DNA of 64,000 nucleotides from Ophthalmolycus amberensis (lineage: Eukaryota > Chordata > Actinopteri > Perciformes > Zoarcidae): NCBI GenBank assembly GCA_024529925.1, contig JAFEUB010001181.1, forward strand, positions 1,154,001 to 1,218,000. Reading direction: 5' to 3'. How positions within the stretch are numbered: the stretch's first letter is position 1; every line of letters starts with the position of its first letter. This document shows positions 10,459 to 24,134 of the stretch, piece by piece. The position numbers and the translations under genes are program-made. The notes beneath the pieces are model-generated. The model was not told where the DNA came from and did not search any database. It saw nothing but the letters and a program-made list of their open reading frames with translations.

Positions 10459-13400
10459 GCTGGCCTTTATCAGGCCCTGTAGTTTGAGGGTGGGCCTAGG
10501 CCTGGTCTGAGAACTGAGCTTGAAAGGAGATGCTGAGCATCTTCAGGGCACACCACACAACCACCACAACAAGCCTGTTCTATTTTGGTGTGCCAGGTCT
10601 CACCCACACTGCTTGTAGGTCAGCGAATGTCCTTGCACTGCACACCCAGCAGCTCGAAGAAAAACAAAACAAGCATTTGTGATCTCTAAGAGAAGCCTCA
10701 TCTCCTCGGCGCTTTCCTGCAAACTTTGTAATGTTTCTAGACAGTTGCATCTGGGCAACAGAGCGCTGATCTCCCCCCCCCCCCCCCCCCCTCATTCCGT
10801 CCGCACTATGTGAACAGCGGCCACGTCTTCCAGTCATCACACGCTGCTAGACGCCGCCTGTGATCCTCCAAGCTGCTGCCCGCTGTGCCGGATGCTGCAA
10901 CCCTAGTGAAACACCCAGCCAGGGATACCCAGGATTCAGTGCACCAGAGGAAGCCCCGCTCACAACGCACACTATCGCGCGGAGGAGATGAAGCCATGTT
11001 TTTTTAATTAACAAGCTGCACAAGCACTTTAAGGAAGAGCGGCACAATTGAAAGCATAACATTGTCTGATGTCTGAGCGCTGTTAACACAGATGATCCAG
11101 ATATGAGGTCACCGGTATGAGACACAGAGGTGACGCTGTGTGGTTATGTTGTAACGTCATTGTTTCTTGTTTTTTTTTTACTCTGGGCCACTTGTACTGT
11201 GCAGACACACTGCACCTTTGCTGTACATTCACCTGGTGACATGGCCTGACGTTAATAACCCATTGAGAGCGTAAATGGACGGTGTCATAGACGCCTCTGC
11301 CGGTTAAATCATCGGTGGCAGCATGCGCTGTGTTGTGACTGAGTGGGTTCATCTGTCATCATCGCAGGTGTCACTGGATGTGTTCCAGTCAATGTCGGCA
11401 GTCCGGCAGGCTCCACAGAGACGGGGGCTGTTCTAATGATGGAGCATATTTTAAGCAGTGCAGCTTAAAGCTCATACTGTTTAGTGATACAGCTGATTAC
11501 TTAACGCTTAGCACAAGGACAGTGCAGTCATTACAGGCTTTAGTGTCTCCTTTAGTCTTTGTCACCAATTTGGATTTATCCTTTTTTTAAAGTGCACTTT
11601 GCATCTTATAAACAATCCTTTAAATCTGTGGCTCCGGATGAAAGAATGAGGTCAACATGTTTCCCCCATACGAGTTGAGAATGAGGAGAGGTATGTTCAG
11701 TCTGCGGCGCATGTGTGTGTGTTTAATTTGAGTGTGTGTTTGTCTTTATATGTAAATGTGTACATGTGTGCTGATGCACACTTCACATGCTCCTCCTCCT
11801 CCTCCTCAGCGGTTCATTTCAGAGTCCTGTGCTTCAGGTAAAACTTTAGATTGTGTTTGAAGACGTGGAGTTAAACATGTCAGGTCATGAGTAGTGTTTA
11901 GTTCATATTCTATATGACAGAGTTCTGAATACAAGTATGCATATTTCTTTGTTTATTCACATTGATCCTCTTTGTTTGTTATAAAGAAGAGATGAATCAA
12001 ATCATTTCCTTCTAGCCATGCAAAGACTACAAAGACAACACATGTCATCTAAAGATCAGAAAGGGTTTGCTTTACTCAGCTGGGTGTTAAAGATGAGGTC
12101 TGAACAAACTAAAGCCGTTTGTTTGAAGCCTTTTCAAAACTACACATAAAAGATGTGTGTTATTAAAAGCTTCTGTCTGTTGACGGCAGTTATTTAAGGC
12201 GGCTTCACACTTGCTGCAAGGATGCAAACAAAGGCTGCGTTTCCTTTTTCAGTTGATATGATCTCATCTCAGTGAACTTGGCCGCACACTGTATAGCAAC
12301 CAAAGATCAATACAAAAACCACATGCTGTATTCATGTCTCAAACTCATTTCACCACCAATAATCACCCGTGTCAGTCATGGTTTCTCTTGTTGCCGAAGC
12401 AAATAATTACATCAAATGAATCACATAATCACATCATTATCTCGTGATTATATTTAGCACATTAAAGGTAAATTATTGGAAACACTTTGCTCAACATGTG
12501 TGACCTTTTGTTTAGATGCAAGCCAAGTCGTAGCTGTATAGCACCAGTAATGTAGTGATCAGTGATCAGATGTTGGCTGATTATAATCATAGTAATCTGT
12601 CATAACATTATCATTGTACTGCACTTTAAATACAATGTTTTTATGGCTGTGTATGTCAACATTGATGTATTTTACGGAAGATATTTGTTTATTAAATGCA
12701 GAAATATTCTTCAACTGAAACACGCACTCACATATTTGCAGCAGTACATAAACATGTTGAATGATTCCCCCTTTACACTGTTGTTTTCTTATCCAGACGT
12801 TTTAAGTTTCAGATAACAGCTTTAATAGTTTGCTGTAAAATACCTGCTTATTGCTCTCTTAAAACCAGTGGACTGTTTGAAGGGCATTGTGGGAAATGTA
12901 GAGAATCAGTGCACGCAGCAAGAGAGGAGCAGATGGGACGAGACATCAAACAATAGAGACATGAAAAGGTGCACTGTTGACAACATCACAGGCCGATGAA
13001 TCATAAATCATGATGACATCAGAAAAAGGGAATTTTAGATCTACAGAAAAATAATCAGCAGCTATTTTGATACGCAATTAATCGTTTTGGAAATTTATCA
13101 TGCAAGATTAGAGAAGACTGTTTTCTGGTTCCAGCTTTTCAAACGGGAGGATTGTCTGCTTCTTTGTCACCGTAAACTGAGACCAAGCAGAGGAATCCAT
13201 CATGAAAATATGAATTAGTTGCAGCCATAGAGTCTTTCCTTTAACATTAAGGGAGGGATGGTTGACATGTATAGAATTTGGACCCCAGCGTCAGCAGTAA
13301 CAGGTGTCTCTGTATGCAGTTGGTGAACTATTGAAATTTAATTTTGTCATGCTAACCTCAGCCGTCGGTCCCTCCTCACTGCCAAAACACCGGTGACCTG

Positions 13401-16400
13401 TCGCGAGCGTATCGGTGTTCGCTCAGGTCAGAGGGGCCGCTGTGCGTCGCTCTCACTCTGAACCCTGTCGGCGTCCATCAGTGCCTGCAGTCAGTGGCTT
13501 CAGCACAGAGGCCATGGGTGCACGTCATTACACTGAGGCCTGTGTTCGCTCTGGACCTCATCACTCCCGACTCCAGCTGCAGTATATACACGAGGTATAT
13601 ATGGGGGATTGGTGAGTTAACGGTTCATTTAAACAGAGGTGACATGAGGGTGAAGAAGAAAGAGGTGAAATAGGCTTCTGCCTGTAATAAACTACTGCAT
13701 GTGTGCCTTCAACGTTGTACCAGAACTGTGGAGTTATCATTCCCAGGCTTGTTCATGTGCCAACTGGTTGAAAGGATCAAGATCAATAAAAGGAGCAGCA
13801 GCAGCGTCCCAGCTCTCCCAGAAGGATCCTCTTTCATCTGTCTATTGTGAAAACTGGGCGAAAGAACTGAGCTAAAGTTCACTGATTGTTACTTAACGGT
13901 TGACTTGGCTTTCAAAAGTACGTGTTCGTGGCTGTGCACCGTGGTGGTTTTCAAATATCCAACAAGTTGTTGCTGCTCTGTTTTGGGAGTCACCGCCCCT
14001 TTAAGAGAGGGTGGCACGAGTTTAAAAGAGAAAATTATAGAGAAATGGAAAGAAGCCCACATCAACTAAGAGCAATTTACGGTCGGTCACCACTTTTTGT
14101 GCAATTGCTATGCTAGGGTTAGCATTTAGCTCAAAGCCTCACAGAGCTGCTAGCATGACTATAGACTCGTGTTATTAGCTTACTAGCCAGCAATAACAAA
14201 AACATGTCAACAAGTAAAGTTTTTCACACTGTACCTTGTACACGAGTCTCACCGATGCTACAAACTGAACACGAAGCTTCTCACAAAGGGTAAGGATGAT
14301 ATCGTTCGGTTGTGTGATATGTTGTAGTGCTGCTCTCACCCTTTTGAAACATTGGCTTTGCCGATATTGCACGTAGCCGTAGAACTTTTTGGCATAGAAG
14401 TACCTCCAAAAAGCTGACATGCTTGTTTTTAGCTCCCTCAGCTATGCGACCTACCGACACGCTGCTGAAGCATGACGTAGTACGCGCATGTTTAATCAGA
14501 CGTAAATATAGAAATTAATTGAATAGATTAGACCCACTGTGTCACCGATACCCGATCCAGCTACTGGAGTCGGTATCGGCCCGATATCAGACATTAACAA
14601 ACAAACTGACAATAAACATACATTCCTGTATATCAGTCGTATGTGATTTAAGTGGAGATCTTCCTACATTGGGCTGGTGGTGTCGACACTGGAATGATAC
14701 CCTCAGTGTAATGTATAATTATCAGACTTCTGAATGAGTCTCTGAACTATTCAAAGCATATTCCTCTCTTTATGGAAAAGCAATCGGAACAAATTTCCGA
14801 TGCAGCAGCGGCACTTTGCGTTTCAGATTGTAGGTCACGTACTTTGTACAGTAATAGGAGGAATTTGTCTCAGACGACATGATTACCGCAGGGAGATAGC
14901 AGCAGTGTATTATTGCTTCAGATCCACGGATGAGAGCCTGTGCAGTCTGTCAAAACTCTCCTCGTTTATCTTCCCTGCTTTGACATGTCTTGGCCAGCGT
15001 CTCCGTCATCTGCGAATAGCATTAGATATTTTGAAGGAAAGGCGAAGCTTGTAATTTATTTTCACACCCTTAGGAGAAAATAGAGTTCATGTAGCATCCC
15101 ATAAATTGTCTTTTTGAAAATCCAAAACATGTGTTTACCAAAGATTTTCCAGATATCTAGTCTCGATGAAATGTGCCAGAAGAGAGGAGCTCAGTGCTGC
15201 TCTCTGACTCAGCCGACGTCTCTTTACTAACTAACGAACTGAACTGAAGAGCCCTCCTACAAAAGGGCCGCTGGGAGGAGGCCCAGCACGCAGCCTGTTT
15301 CCTGACGGTGCTGGCCAGAGTCAAATCCAGAGACTGTTGATGCCGCTGGGCTTCGCCCGTCCGTCAGCGAAGCCCATGTGAGAGGACGCATCATGCATTA
15401 TAGATAAAGTGTGTCTGGGAAAAGCTCCAATTGGGTGTCTGCAGTCAGACAGCTGCAGCGTGGGGGCGCCGCCCGTCAAGCTGAAGAGCTGTAACCCGTG
15501 ACACGTTGTTTGTGTCACGGCACCAACACAAGCGGGTTATTCGATTGTCCTATTGAGGCTCATGTCTGAACCATGTAAACCGCTCTGCGTGTGTTCTATG
15601 TTACGGACCAGCCTTTGGCCAACACCCTTTTATGTCGAGGCCCTGGGAGCCTCGGGGATCCGTGGCAGCCGCTGTCTCACACCTCCCGGGGACTGCCAGT
15701 TTCCTCCTCTGTTATTATGACTATATATAGACCCTCTCCTTTGGGACCAGATGTCTTTGTGCTGCACTTGCGTTATGATGAGGCTGAAATGAGCTACATA
15801 GCATGCATCCGGCTGACCAAGTCAAGTCCTCCATTATGGTTATACTTCTTCCTTTTTTTTTAGAAAGACTGCAAACTTGAGTGTTTGATGTCACCTTATT
15901 AGACTGATTCCTCCTGCTGTAAGTTTCTTTGATTTTAAGACGTCATGATGGATAAGATAGCTTACTTAGCCTCCATAAGAGATTTACAGCAAGAGATTTG
16001 AGCCAAAACCACAGCCTGGGGCAGAACAGGGACCCAAATGGCACCAGTAGCCCAGCTTACCACTGAGACCCCCGTGACTTCTAAAACATCGGATACAGCT
16101 ACAAAAGTCAAAGTTTTGACTTTCAACTTGCTCACCCACAACTATGTTTGGGGTTTCTTACTGAAGGTGGGTATTTCAGGTTCAAGGGCTGATCTGCCTC
16201 TACCACCACCGAGACGTGCTCCGAAATAGTTCTGAAGGAAAAATAATGGCCTTGGTTTGGTTTTTCATCGACACCAGGAATGCAGTGAATGAGACCTGTG
16301 CACCGCGCTGCATGTTAAAGTCGGGAAGCACAAGCTGTAGTTTTTCATTCAAGTTGCCCTCGGGGGCTCGTAGAACACGGTCACGGTCTCGGTCACGCAG

Positions 16401-19400
16401 CGAGCCCACCTCTAAGATTGTCACTTCAGCCCTAGTAGCTTCCTCTCGGCTGCTGAGCCGATCCCGGGAACAGAATACGGGATAGTTGAGATTAAAGTTC
16501 ACTCTGGATGAAGTATTCACGAGTAGATCAAAGTCGGCTCCGTGTTCTCTGGAAGTTGAAGCTTATTTAACGCTGAAACCTGCAGCCCCCTGGCCTCTGA
16601 GAATTGCTCCGGCTGCAGTCTCCCCAATCGCCCCAGCATTAGTCAATTCCTTGTATACCTGTTACCATAGCAAGCAAGGATGAGGATGGGTTTTATTTTT
16701 CTATAAATAATTTAGAAGCTTGTGTATTTCATAGAGCGAGGGCAGCTTTTGAAAACCCTAATGATGTTGATGGGGGGGGGGGGGGGGTTCGGGTGCACGA
16801 CTCCCAGATCAGATTTGACGATGTTGTTCCGCGTCGTGAACAGAGACATTTAAACTCAAACGACGGGTCCGACAGATGGAAAGCGCCTCACACACCGATA
16901 AGGATGAAATAAATAACAACCTGTTTACCAAAGGATGTGGTTGTGCGTGATCTGCTGCGTGATGTTTCTGATCTTTATATTTTCTCTTATCTGATGTGTA
17001 CTGAGGCCCGCCATGTTCCCCAATATCAAAACAGATTAAATCGGTGAAACTGTCACAGCCGTCCGTTCGAGTGCAGTAGCCTGATTGGTTGAAGTGACGA
17101 TCTCTCGCTGTCCCACTAAGTAGTCTGGCTCCACAGCCACATTTTGCAACATGGCAGCGAGTTCAGAGCTCAGAGGATTATGGCCGCTTCCTACCATCAG
17201 GAGTCAGAGCTCTATACGACCCGTTTCTGTCCTCTACTGGGTCAGGCTTTAGACTTGGTGGGCGGCATGGAGGTTCAGCGACAGTTCAGCTGGTTCTTTA
17301 TGTGAAAAACTTCCTCCCACAATCGACGTCCATTTGTACACCAAAGTAGTAACACTTTAAAAAAAAAGGTGTATTTTAGGTTCAGTCTGGAGGATTATGC
17401 TTCTGCATGCCTGGGCCTGTTGTTCAGTCCTCATACATCTGTCATTCACTCCTCTCTCGCATGCTCACTCACATTTTCCTTGCTGTCATTGTTTGGGGCT
17501 GTCAATGATGATATCAGCTGTTCTGATCAGCTGGTCTCTTCTATCCAATAGCACAGCGACACAATTACATTGTTAGCGTATCATCTCGCTGTCGTCCCTT
17601 TTTAAATATGGTTGTCTCTCTACCTTCAGTACGTTCATGTTGCTGTTACGTGCAACTACGCCTCTCAACCTCCACCCAGATTCATCAGCTTCATCAACTC
17701 ATCATTCTATCAGCCTCATCATTCACCACCACCAGTGTCTGGACTCCAGGGGGGGGCTTTATCTTGCAGCTGCTCAGGGCAGACATTCCTCAATCACACA
17801 TCTCCCTGTAGAGTCCAAGCGCCTGTCAAGACTTTATCATCACATATCATCTGTTTATAATAAACGATTATCTTTTTCTTCATCTGACTTATCTCTCCTG
17901 GTAACAGATGACTGTCTAAAATCATCTTTATCATATTATTTTCAAGACTTATCATCTTTTGAGGTATTTTTAAAGATCGTGTCTGAAAAAAACCATCTGG
18001 ATTCTTTCAATGAAACACTCGTGTTTAAATTGAGTTTCAAGAGGTGGATTTCATCTCCACATGCATTCAAATATTGTAAGTTTATGCTGCAAAAGATAGT
18101 TTTAACTGCATGTTAACAATAAACAAAGGACTCTTACAATGAGGATGGCCCAGATGATGCTTTCTGTACAGTAATGGAAGGGAAAAGAGAGATAAGAGCC
18201 AGACAGAAAACACAAATGAGTCCCTGAGCGTGTGCCAGGGTCCCTCGAGGTAATCTAAAATACTCTTAGTAGTATTGTCAGTAGTAGTGCGATGTGATAG
18301 CGATGGAAGTTTTCCACGGACGCATCATTTTACGCATCATTATTGGAAGCATCTGTCTGACAGTCAGTATTTATGACTCAATCAAATCACCACTTTTACT
18401 TTGCAGCCACTAAAACATAAACAGAAAAATACATGTAGATGTTTATTCAGTTATATTCAAACTTGTTCTATGTGATGCATCAATAAAGCTGCTTTGAGAC
18501 AGACTATGCATGTTAAAACGGTCTATTAATACATTCTCTACCAGAAAAGCACCATTAGGGATACCAGCCGCCATTCAACCAAAAAATGTTTTTCTGTTTT
18601 TCTGTTTTGGGGAATCAGTTTGGATTACAAAATCTGAAAACTCTAAATGTCCATTAGACATGCTAATTATGACAATCGCAGAGAATTTTATGTTGTCATT
18701 TATCATTACTCCAACATGATCTTAGACATATATTCTAGAATACTTTGAAATTAAGGATTTTGCTGACAAAAAGTGAAATCATGTCATTCGATTTGACAAA
18801 AGTTAGATGTTTTTATAATGGGATTTTGAACACCTCTGTAAAAACACATACATATTAAGATGTGTGTGTTTATGTGAGCATACTGTATGAGTACTTGTAC
18901 TTGTGTGCCTCATGTCTATATTTTAGCCTGTAAAGTGTGAAGAAGGGATAATTGTCCCACTATTAATTCATATTGTCGTCCAGAGACTCAGTCAGGATGC
19001 TTCCCTGCTCTTTGTGAAATGCAGCTTACCTCCCATGAAAATGAATAAATGAGGCTTAAGTCATCCAGTGTGTCCATTAAATGGAGTTAAGGTAGTTACG
19101 GTTTCAATCAGTGGTGCAAATGAAAGCTTTTGGAGCATTAGGCATGTGCTAACACCACGTTCTGAAAGCCTAATTGCTTGTCTTAGTAAACTGTAAGTTC
19201 GGTGAAAATATAAAAGCACTAAAAACTGACTCATTTGCTGCCGTACAGTTCCTCAGCATCAGTCATGGCCGTGTACATCTGTGTCTGACACCCCGATGTG
19301 GCTCTGTGTCTGTCCTCAGGTACGAGAAGGTTCCCGTGATCCTGGTGGGGAACAAGGTGGACCTGGAGAGCGAGCGGGAGGTGTCGTCCAGCGAGGGCCA

Positions 19401-19557
19401 GGCCCTGGCCGAGGAGTGGGGCTGCCCGTTCATGGAGACCTCGGCCAAGAGCAAAACCATGGTAGACGAACTGTTCGCCGAGATCGTTCGGCAGATGGAC
19501 TATGCCGCCCAGCCGGACAAGGATGACCCTTGCTGCTCCTCTTGCAATATACAATAG
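10019..19557 (+). CDS. rap2a: Ras-related small GTPase Rap-2a
   Basis: GTP/GDP-switching Ras-family GTPase that works at the plasma membrane and recycling endosomes, with effectors such as TNIK, MINK and MAP4K4. The CDS joins 10019-10332 and 19320-19557, giving 183 residues, exactly the family length. Visible motifs: P-loop GSGGVGKS (10-17), effector loop YDPTIEDFY (32-40, with Rap2-type Phe39), DTAGTE (57-62), NKVD (about 116-119) and SAK (about 145-147). The C-terminus is CCSSCNIQ, a CAAX prenylation box with upstream cysteines for palmitoylation. The C-terminal half (EKVPVILVGNKVDLESEREV, PCCSSCNIQ) matches RAP2A nearly residue for residue. No damage was seen. Confidence 0.96.
10394..10456. 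repeat. (CA)n microsatellite
   Basis: About 31 CA units with one CT interruption, starting 61 nt downstream of the rap2a exon 1 donor. Confidence 0.95.
10773..10791. repeat. Poly-C run (19 nt)
   Basis: Uninterrupted C run in the rap2a intron. Its length may be unreliable because such runs are hard to sequence. Confidence 0.9.
14100..14170. repeat. Fragment of a dispersed teleost repeat
   Basis: Contains a core (tcacagagctgctagcat) that recurs in variant form near 40031-40050 and 56970-56995. All are set among gctagcat/gctaaca-like words. The same core is common in fish genomes. I cannot name the family. Confidence 0.45.
14200..14620. repeat. Probable degraded interspersed element with 'gtatcgg' motifs
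   Basis: Includes accgatacccgatccag and gtcggtatcggcccgatatc, motifs typical of an old fish DNA-transposon-type repeat. No terminal repeats or duplicated target site were found, so the boundaries are approximate. Confidence 0.3.
16772..16787. repeat. Poly-G run (16 nt)
   Basis: Uninterrupted G run in the rap2a intron. Confidence 0.9.
19320..19557 (+). CDS. rap2a: rap2a coding exon 2
   Basis: 238 nt after acceptor tgtcctcag. It completes Arg105 and encodes YEKVPVILVGNKVDLE, the SAK motif and the C-terminal CNIQ box, ending in TAG at 19555-19557. It is much more GC-rich than the surrounding intron. Long antisense frames over this exon are shadows of the codon pattern. Confidence 0.96.
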
Positions 19558-20371
19558 CCCCGGGGGGGGCCTCCAGGACCGGGCCAGGCAGAAAGTATAC
19601 TTACAGGAAGCTACACCAACCCGCAGCAGAGAGACACACACACTTAGACACACACACACACACACACATATGCACATGCCAATTAGGCGGAAGAAAAATT
19701 CATGGTTGAACACAATGGATTTTAACTCCACGGAGCATAAAATCAGCAGTGACATGATCATTAATAAAGAGATGTGAGTGATGATGAACAGGGAATGCCA
19801 GGAATTCACCGCGGGAGAAGTTGATGAACGACGAAAAGGAACATGCCCTCGCCTTATGTTACTCTCTTCTTTCTTTTGAGTTGAGGGGGGGGGGAATCAT
19901 CAGCGAACAATCACAGATTAGGATATTTACTCTTTAGGTTTTATCATTTGTTATAAATTAGTAAAAAAGGTGTTTTTTATCCTGGTTTTGTTACAAAAGA
20001 AGCATTTTTTTACTCGGTTTACAAGTCGCTACTAAACACAAATTCAATAACAGGTTTCTGGGATCCAGTTGTTTTAAATAATAAGCAGTATTTGATTTAC
20101 AGTATGAACAATTGTTCTCCCAGTTTATTTTGTGCGTTGACGGTTGGAGTTTTGTTCCACTCATCACAGGGCTGAACCAAAGAGGTGACCTGAAAGCACC
20201 TCCGTTTTCTTATACATCTATATTTTTTTTCTGTCGTTACAACAGGAACGGAGAGAAAATGGGAGAGAAGTCAGCGTCTTTTCTTGACACATTGGTGCAG
20301 TCGTCTCTTTCCTATTTCCTCACTTTGAGATACAATAGCAGAGTCTTTAACATATCGTGTGGTGTTTCGTT

Positions 20372-20389
20372 CCCCCCCCCCCCCCCCCC
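20372..20389. repeat. Poly-C run (18 nt)
   Basis: Uninterrupted C run within the inferred rap2a 3'UTR. Confidence 0.9.
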
Positions 20390-21007
20390 GACAGCAGATT
20401 ACCGAGTAGTAACATAACCAACTGCTTCATCCTGATGGGACAAAGAGTTCATCTTTTTCAGTTTTTGAATATCACTACCGACGATCTCTCTGAAGCCTTT
20501 TTCAGGAATGGGTGACATTTGAAGTGAAGATGCCAATGTTTGTCATACTTTACATATTATTTTTCTCCTCCGATCGACATGAAACGGGGTGCTCAAGAGT
20601 TTCCACATCCTGGTCCCATTCTGTGTGTGCTCAGAGTATTCAAATCCATAGTAACAAAGGCAAAGATGATAATAACAATAATAAATGGTCGTGTACATAT
20701 TTTGTATTGAAAGTGCCAGCTCCTGTGAAGACACCGACTCAACACATGTGGAACTGTCAACTGTATGCATGGCTAGTAAACAACAAAAAAAGGACTCTTA
20801 ATTGTGTGAGATAAAACAAATAGGCTGTGGAAATGTGCAAACCAAATGCATACATGTCTGGATCTGGACTGTACATCTGTGCTGCCACGGGAACCAGACT
20901 TTTCCCCCGTGTGACCATTTTCATTGTTGATTTTATATTTTTTAATGTGACCATTTACTCTTTATTCCCTCTCTGAATGGTGACACTGTTACATTTGACA
21001 CCTAAAC

Positions 21008-21013
21008 AATAAA
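21008..21013 (+). terminator. Probable rap2a poly(A) signal
   Basis: AATAAA followed about 20 nt later by a pyrimidine/TG-rich element. It is the last good signal before sequence that looks intergenic. Confidence 0.6.
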
Positions 21014-21035
21014 AGTGCGTCAAACACTTCTTCTG

Positions 21036-23440
21036 TGCTTTTCCTTCTTGTTATTCTACATCATTACGACGTAAACGTCTTTATATATAGAACAGGTTTT
21101 TATCCACTCTCTTACATCAGGAGATGTAAAGGGTTTGTACAGCCTTAATCCTGTCGAAAAATATTGATAATGCAAATATCACATTGATTTTGGCGGATAA
21201 TTATCCCTTGCCTTTTGGAACTACAGTTCCCATAATTTGGGGGATGTAAGCAGGAAATATAAATGTTGATAAGTCTGCTGTGAGCTACAACATGAGCCCT
21301 GTTTTGTTGCTTGTATTTATATTCATTAGAAAGTCTAACTCGAGAAAGACATTTTGTCCAAACATCACTGCTGCTTATGCATCACTCCAGCGTGACTCAG
21401 CCAAAGAATCCTGCTTTTGGTTTTACAGAGTCTGATGTCTCCTACCTGAGGTTTCTTTAGGGCTCAGCCTGGGTTGAATATGTCAAGACAGCTATTGGTA
21501 GTTTGTTATTCTCCTTGTTAATTGGACAAGGAGGAAAGTTACACACTTTGTGCACTCCACATGGAACATAATGTGCTTTTATTTCTTTGGATCTCTTTTA
21601 TTCTGGCATCTCAGGCAATGGGTAATACCTGTCAATAGCTTGTATTAAAGATAAAACTACTGTTTTGTTTGCAGCTCAGTGACCACAGTTCCAACAAAAC
21701 AAAATTTTAAAAAGACGGACTCCTCCATGTTTTGGGTTCTCCTTTCTTCTTGGTTTACCTCCCAACTAATTTATACATTATTGGATTACTGATGCGGAGT
21801 GGAAGTGGCCTGTTGGGAGAATCGGCGGTAAATAGATCCGGGGGAAAATTGTCTGCCAGCATGTCTTCTGAGGCGCTTGTCAACATCCACCTACAGTGGA
21901 GATAGTACAGAGCGAGCCTGTGGGATCTGTTTGTGCTTTCTTGCTTGCCGAGGTGCTTTAACCAGCCTGATGAGACAGGGCAGAGGGCTAAAGGAACTGA
22001 TGGTGAGACGTCTCAGTGGGGTTCATTAGGAACCAGAATCCCTCTGGCATCACTCTTCGACAGCATCATTTGTGTTTGTGGTAACATATCGTCAAACGCA
22101 GTTTAGTGTTCTTGTTGTCCAGTGAAAGAGGTTTAATGAGAATGGATTACCGAATGCTTTGCAGGAATCAGCCAAATTTGTGGAGCTTTGTCTCTTTGGC
22201 CTTTTAAAATGTCACTGCACTCCAGTTCAACTTTTTTCTCAAGTTGAAGAAAGAAGGACTTTCAAGGAAACAACGGCACCGTGAAATGTTGAATACCCAG
22301 TGGGGAACAGACTGGAAAATACAAATTAAATCAGCTTGAAAACAACCCCCTGAGTTTCACAGCGTAGGCGTATGGATTAAATAGGCGCTGACTCATGGTT
22401 ACCTGTTCTCGGTTCTGTAAGCCAGGCGCTCACAAGCACAGACAGCGCAGGTGTGTGACACAGCACAACATGTTTGTTCCAGCTGAGATCTTCCACATCA
22501 GAATGTCAAATGTCAAGATGCATGAGTCACGCCACCACCCCCACCCCCACCCCCATTGCTGCCAGCACAGTCCCTGGGGTGTCTGCGGGGGATATAGCAG
22601 GTCACGACAAAAAAATGCCGTGTCTGCCCTGTGCACTTTTAATCCAGGGGCTGCGAGTTCAGGAGGCTGTTATCCGGAGGAGCAGAGGAATACCCTGCCA
22701 GCTCAGCAGTTTGGAGGATGAAAGAGATTCCAATGCTCTGACCGAACAAAGGAGCCTTTAATCGTCTCGTTGATCAGTGGAGTATTAAAATCTCAATGCA
22801 ATCCACACGGGGGCTGAAATGTGTGGAAATTCGGCTTTTGTACCTGTGCAGCACAGAGGGATTGTGGGAATCAATAGGGTGAGATGGAGAAGGGAGAAAT
22901 TACACATTCAGAGGGAACATTTTCACTATGAGGCACAACAGGTCACGTTGAAGGTATCCACCCTGCCCTAATGGTGATGCATTGTGTTTCTCAGGATATT
23001 GAAACACCAGAAGACGTGCTGCTCACTGAACATGGTGACGGGTTATCCACTGATTGCTTGTGCCGTACCTCAGTTTGAAGTCACCGCCGCTGAAGAGAGC
23101 CGAGCTGTTCTCAACCCACACTCTCCCCCCCCCCTCTGATGTTTCGTGCCTTTTTATATCGGAAACAATGTTGATGTGCAGGGGGGGGGGGGGGGGGGGG
23201 GGGATGATCTGTGTCAACAACAAGGACAAATTCCTCTACTGGATACATGTGTTTCTGTCATAATCCATGTCGCCATTATCAGACACTAAAGGGTGAGTTC
23301 ACCTAAATCACGAGAGGATGAGACGTGTCCAGATGTGCAAATATAGATTATTTCTTCCAGTAGAGAGTATACTTCAAAATTAGATTTTCTTTCATTGTGT
23401 TTGGGTGGCAACAGATATCTCAAAATGTCCGTATATGTAG
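21036..23440. other. Intergenic sequence downstream of rap2a
   Basis: No coding or RNA gene recognised. It contains a short CCCCAC-type repeat at about 22535-22552 and a 23-nt poly-G run at 23181-23203. Confidence 0.6.
23181..23203. repeat. Poly-G run (23 nt)
   Basis: The longest single-base G run in the window, 3' of rap2a. Confidence 0.9.
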
Positions 23441-23449
23441 TATAGAGTA

Positions 23450-23525
23450 CATTACTTGAGTATTTTTTATCCTATGTTACTTTATACTTCTACTCCTCTT
23501 CACTCCACTAGATTTATTCAGCAGT
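23450..23525. repeat. hAT-like repeat fragment ('tacttgagta...cttctactcc')
   Basis: Words such as attacttgagtatttttt and actttatacttctactcc belong to a widespread fish DNA-transposon-type repeat rich in 'agtac/tactt'. A fragment with the same signature lies at 27466-27565. Old and without intact ends here. Confidence 0.4.
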
Positions 23526-23899
23526 CCCTGCATCCTTTGTGCTTTCTGTCATCAGTTTTCCCAGTTGTTCGGGGTCAAAAGCGTTCCCTCCTGCATGCAC
23601 ATTGCAGGCGAAGTATCTCAGTTTTCCCACCGGATTAGCGTGAAGGAGAAAAGCACATTTTAAGAGCAACCCTTTGGGGATGGAGAAGAGCTGACAGTGA
23701 GTAACTCACAGTTTCATGCGGAATCACTCTGATGGATATTTCTGTTTTTGTCGCAGTTACTTCTTCACCATTGTGGTGAAATTGTTCTCACACAGACTCC
23801 TAAATACATACCATCTGTCGCTATTATGTAGTCTTCTAAAATTATAAGTTGGAGTGCTAATTGCATGGATTTATATTAACAGCTGAAGGATTTGGTGTA

Positions 23900-24081
23900 T
23901 TCTTACACGTGGTACAAGACAAAACATTCCCAGGCTGACTGTTTTCTTTACGGTAACAAACAGAAGAAGTTTTTATCTTTATTTGAAATTTCTCTAAGTG
24001 CCTTTTGTTGGGCCTTGTTTGTCTTGTTTGTGTATTGTGGAAAAGCCAATAAAAAACATTTGTCAAAAAAAAAAAAAAAAA
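23900..24081 (+). mobile_element. 3' end of a polyadenylated retrocopy or L1-type element
   Basis: A T/G-rich stretch leads to AATAAA (24048-24053) and, 12 bases later, a run of 16 A (24066-24081). This is the layout of a reverse-transcribed polyadenylated RNA. No coding part is recognisable, so the source is undetermined. Confidence 0.45.
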
Positions 24082-24134
24082 CAGAAGAAGAAAAACACAA
24101 GGCAACATGGTGAGGCAGTGTGGATCCACTGAAT

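Larger units (their letters stand above)
10333..19319 (+). other. rap2a single intron (9.0 kb)
   Basis: One large intron between two coding exons, the same two-exon plan as mammalian RAP2A. It holds a (CA)n run at 10394-10456, C and G runs at 10773-10791 and 16772-16787, and degraded repeat-like segments near 14.1-14.6 kb. I see no other exon or RNA gene. Open frames at 13415-13615, 16216-16485 and 17608-18116 resemble no known protein. Confidence 0.75.
19558..21035 (+). other. rap2a: rap2a 3'UTR
   Basis: Non-coding sequence after the stop with a (CA)n run at about 19635-19668 and a poly-C run at 20372-20389. An early AATAAA is at about 19763-19768. A better-placed AATAAA at 21008-21013 is followed by a T/G-rich stretch (cttctgtgcttttccttc), giving a likely 3'UTR of about 1.5 kb. 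Confidence 0.7.

Noticed and set aside
17608..18116. Overlapping + strand frames of 67-159 residues in the rap2a intron
   Set aside because: Low-complexity Ser/His-rich peptides from CATCAT-like sequence; no family match or splice structure.
19231..19809. 192-residue minus-strand frame
   Set aside because: Antisense shadow of rap2a exon 2, whose GC-rich codons keep the opposite strand open, plus CA-repeat translation.
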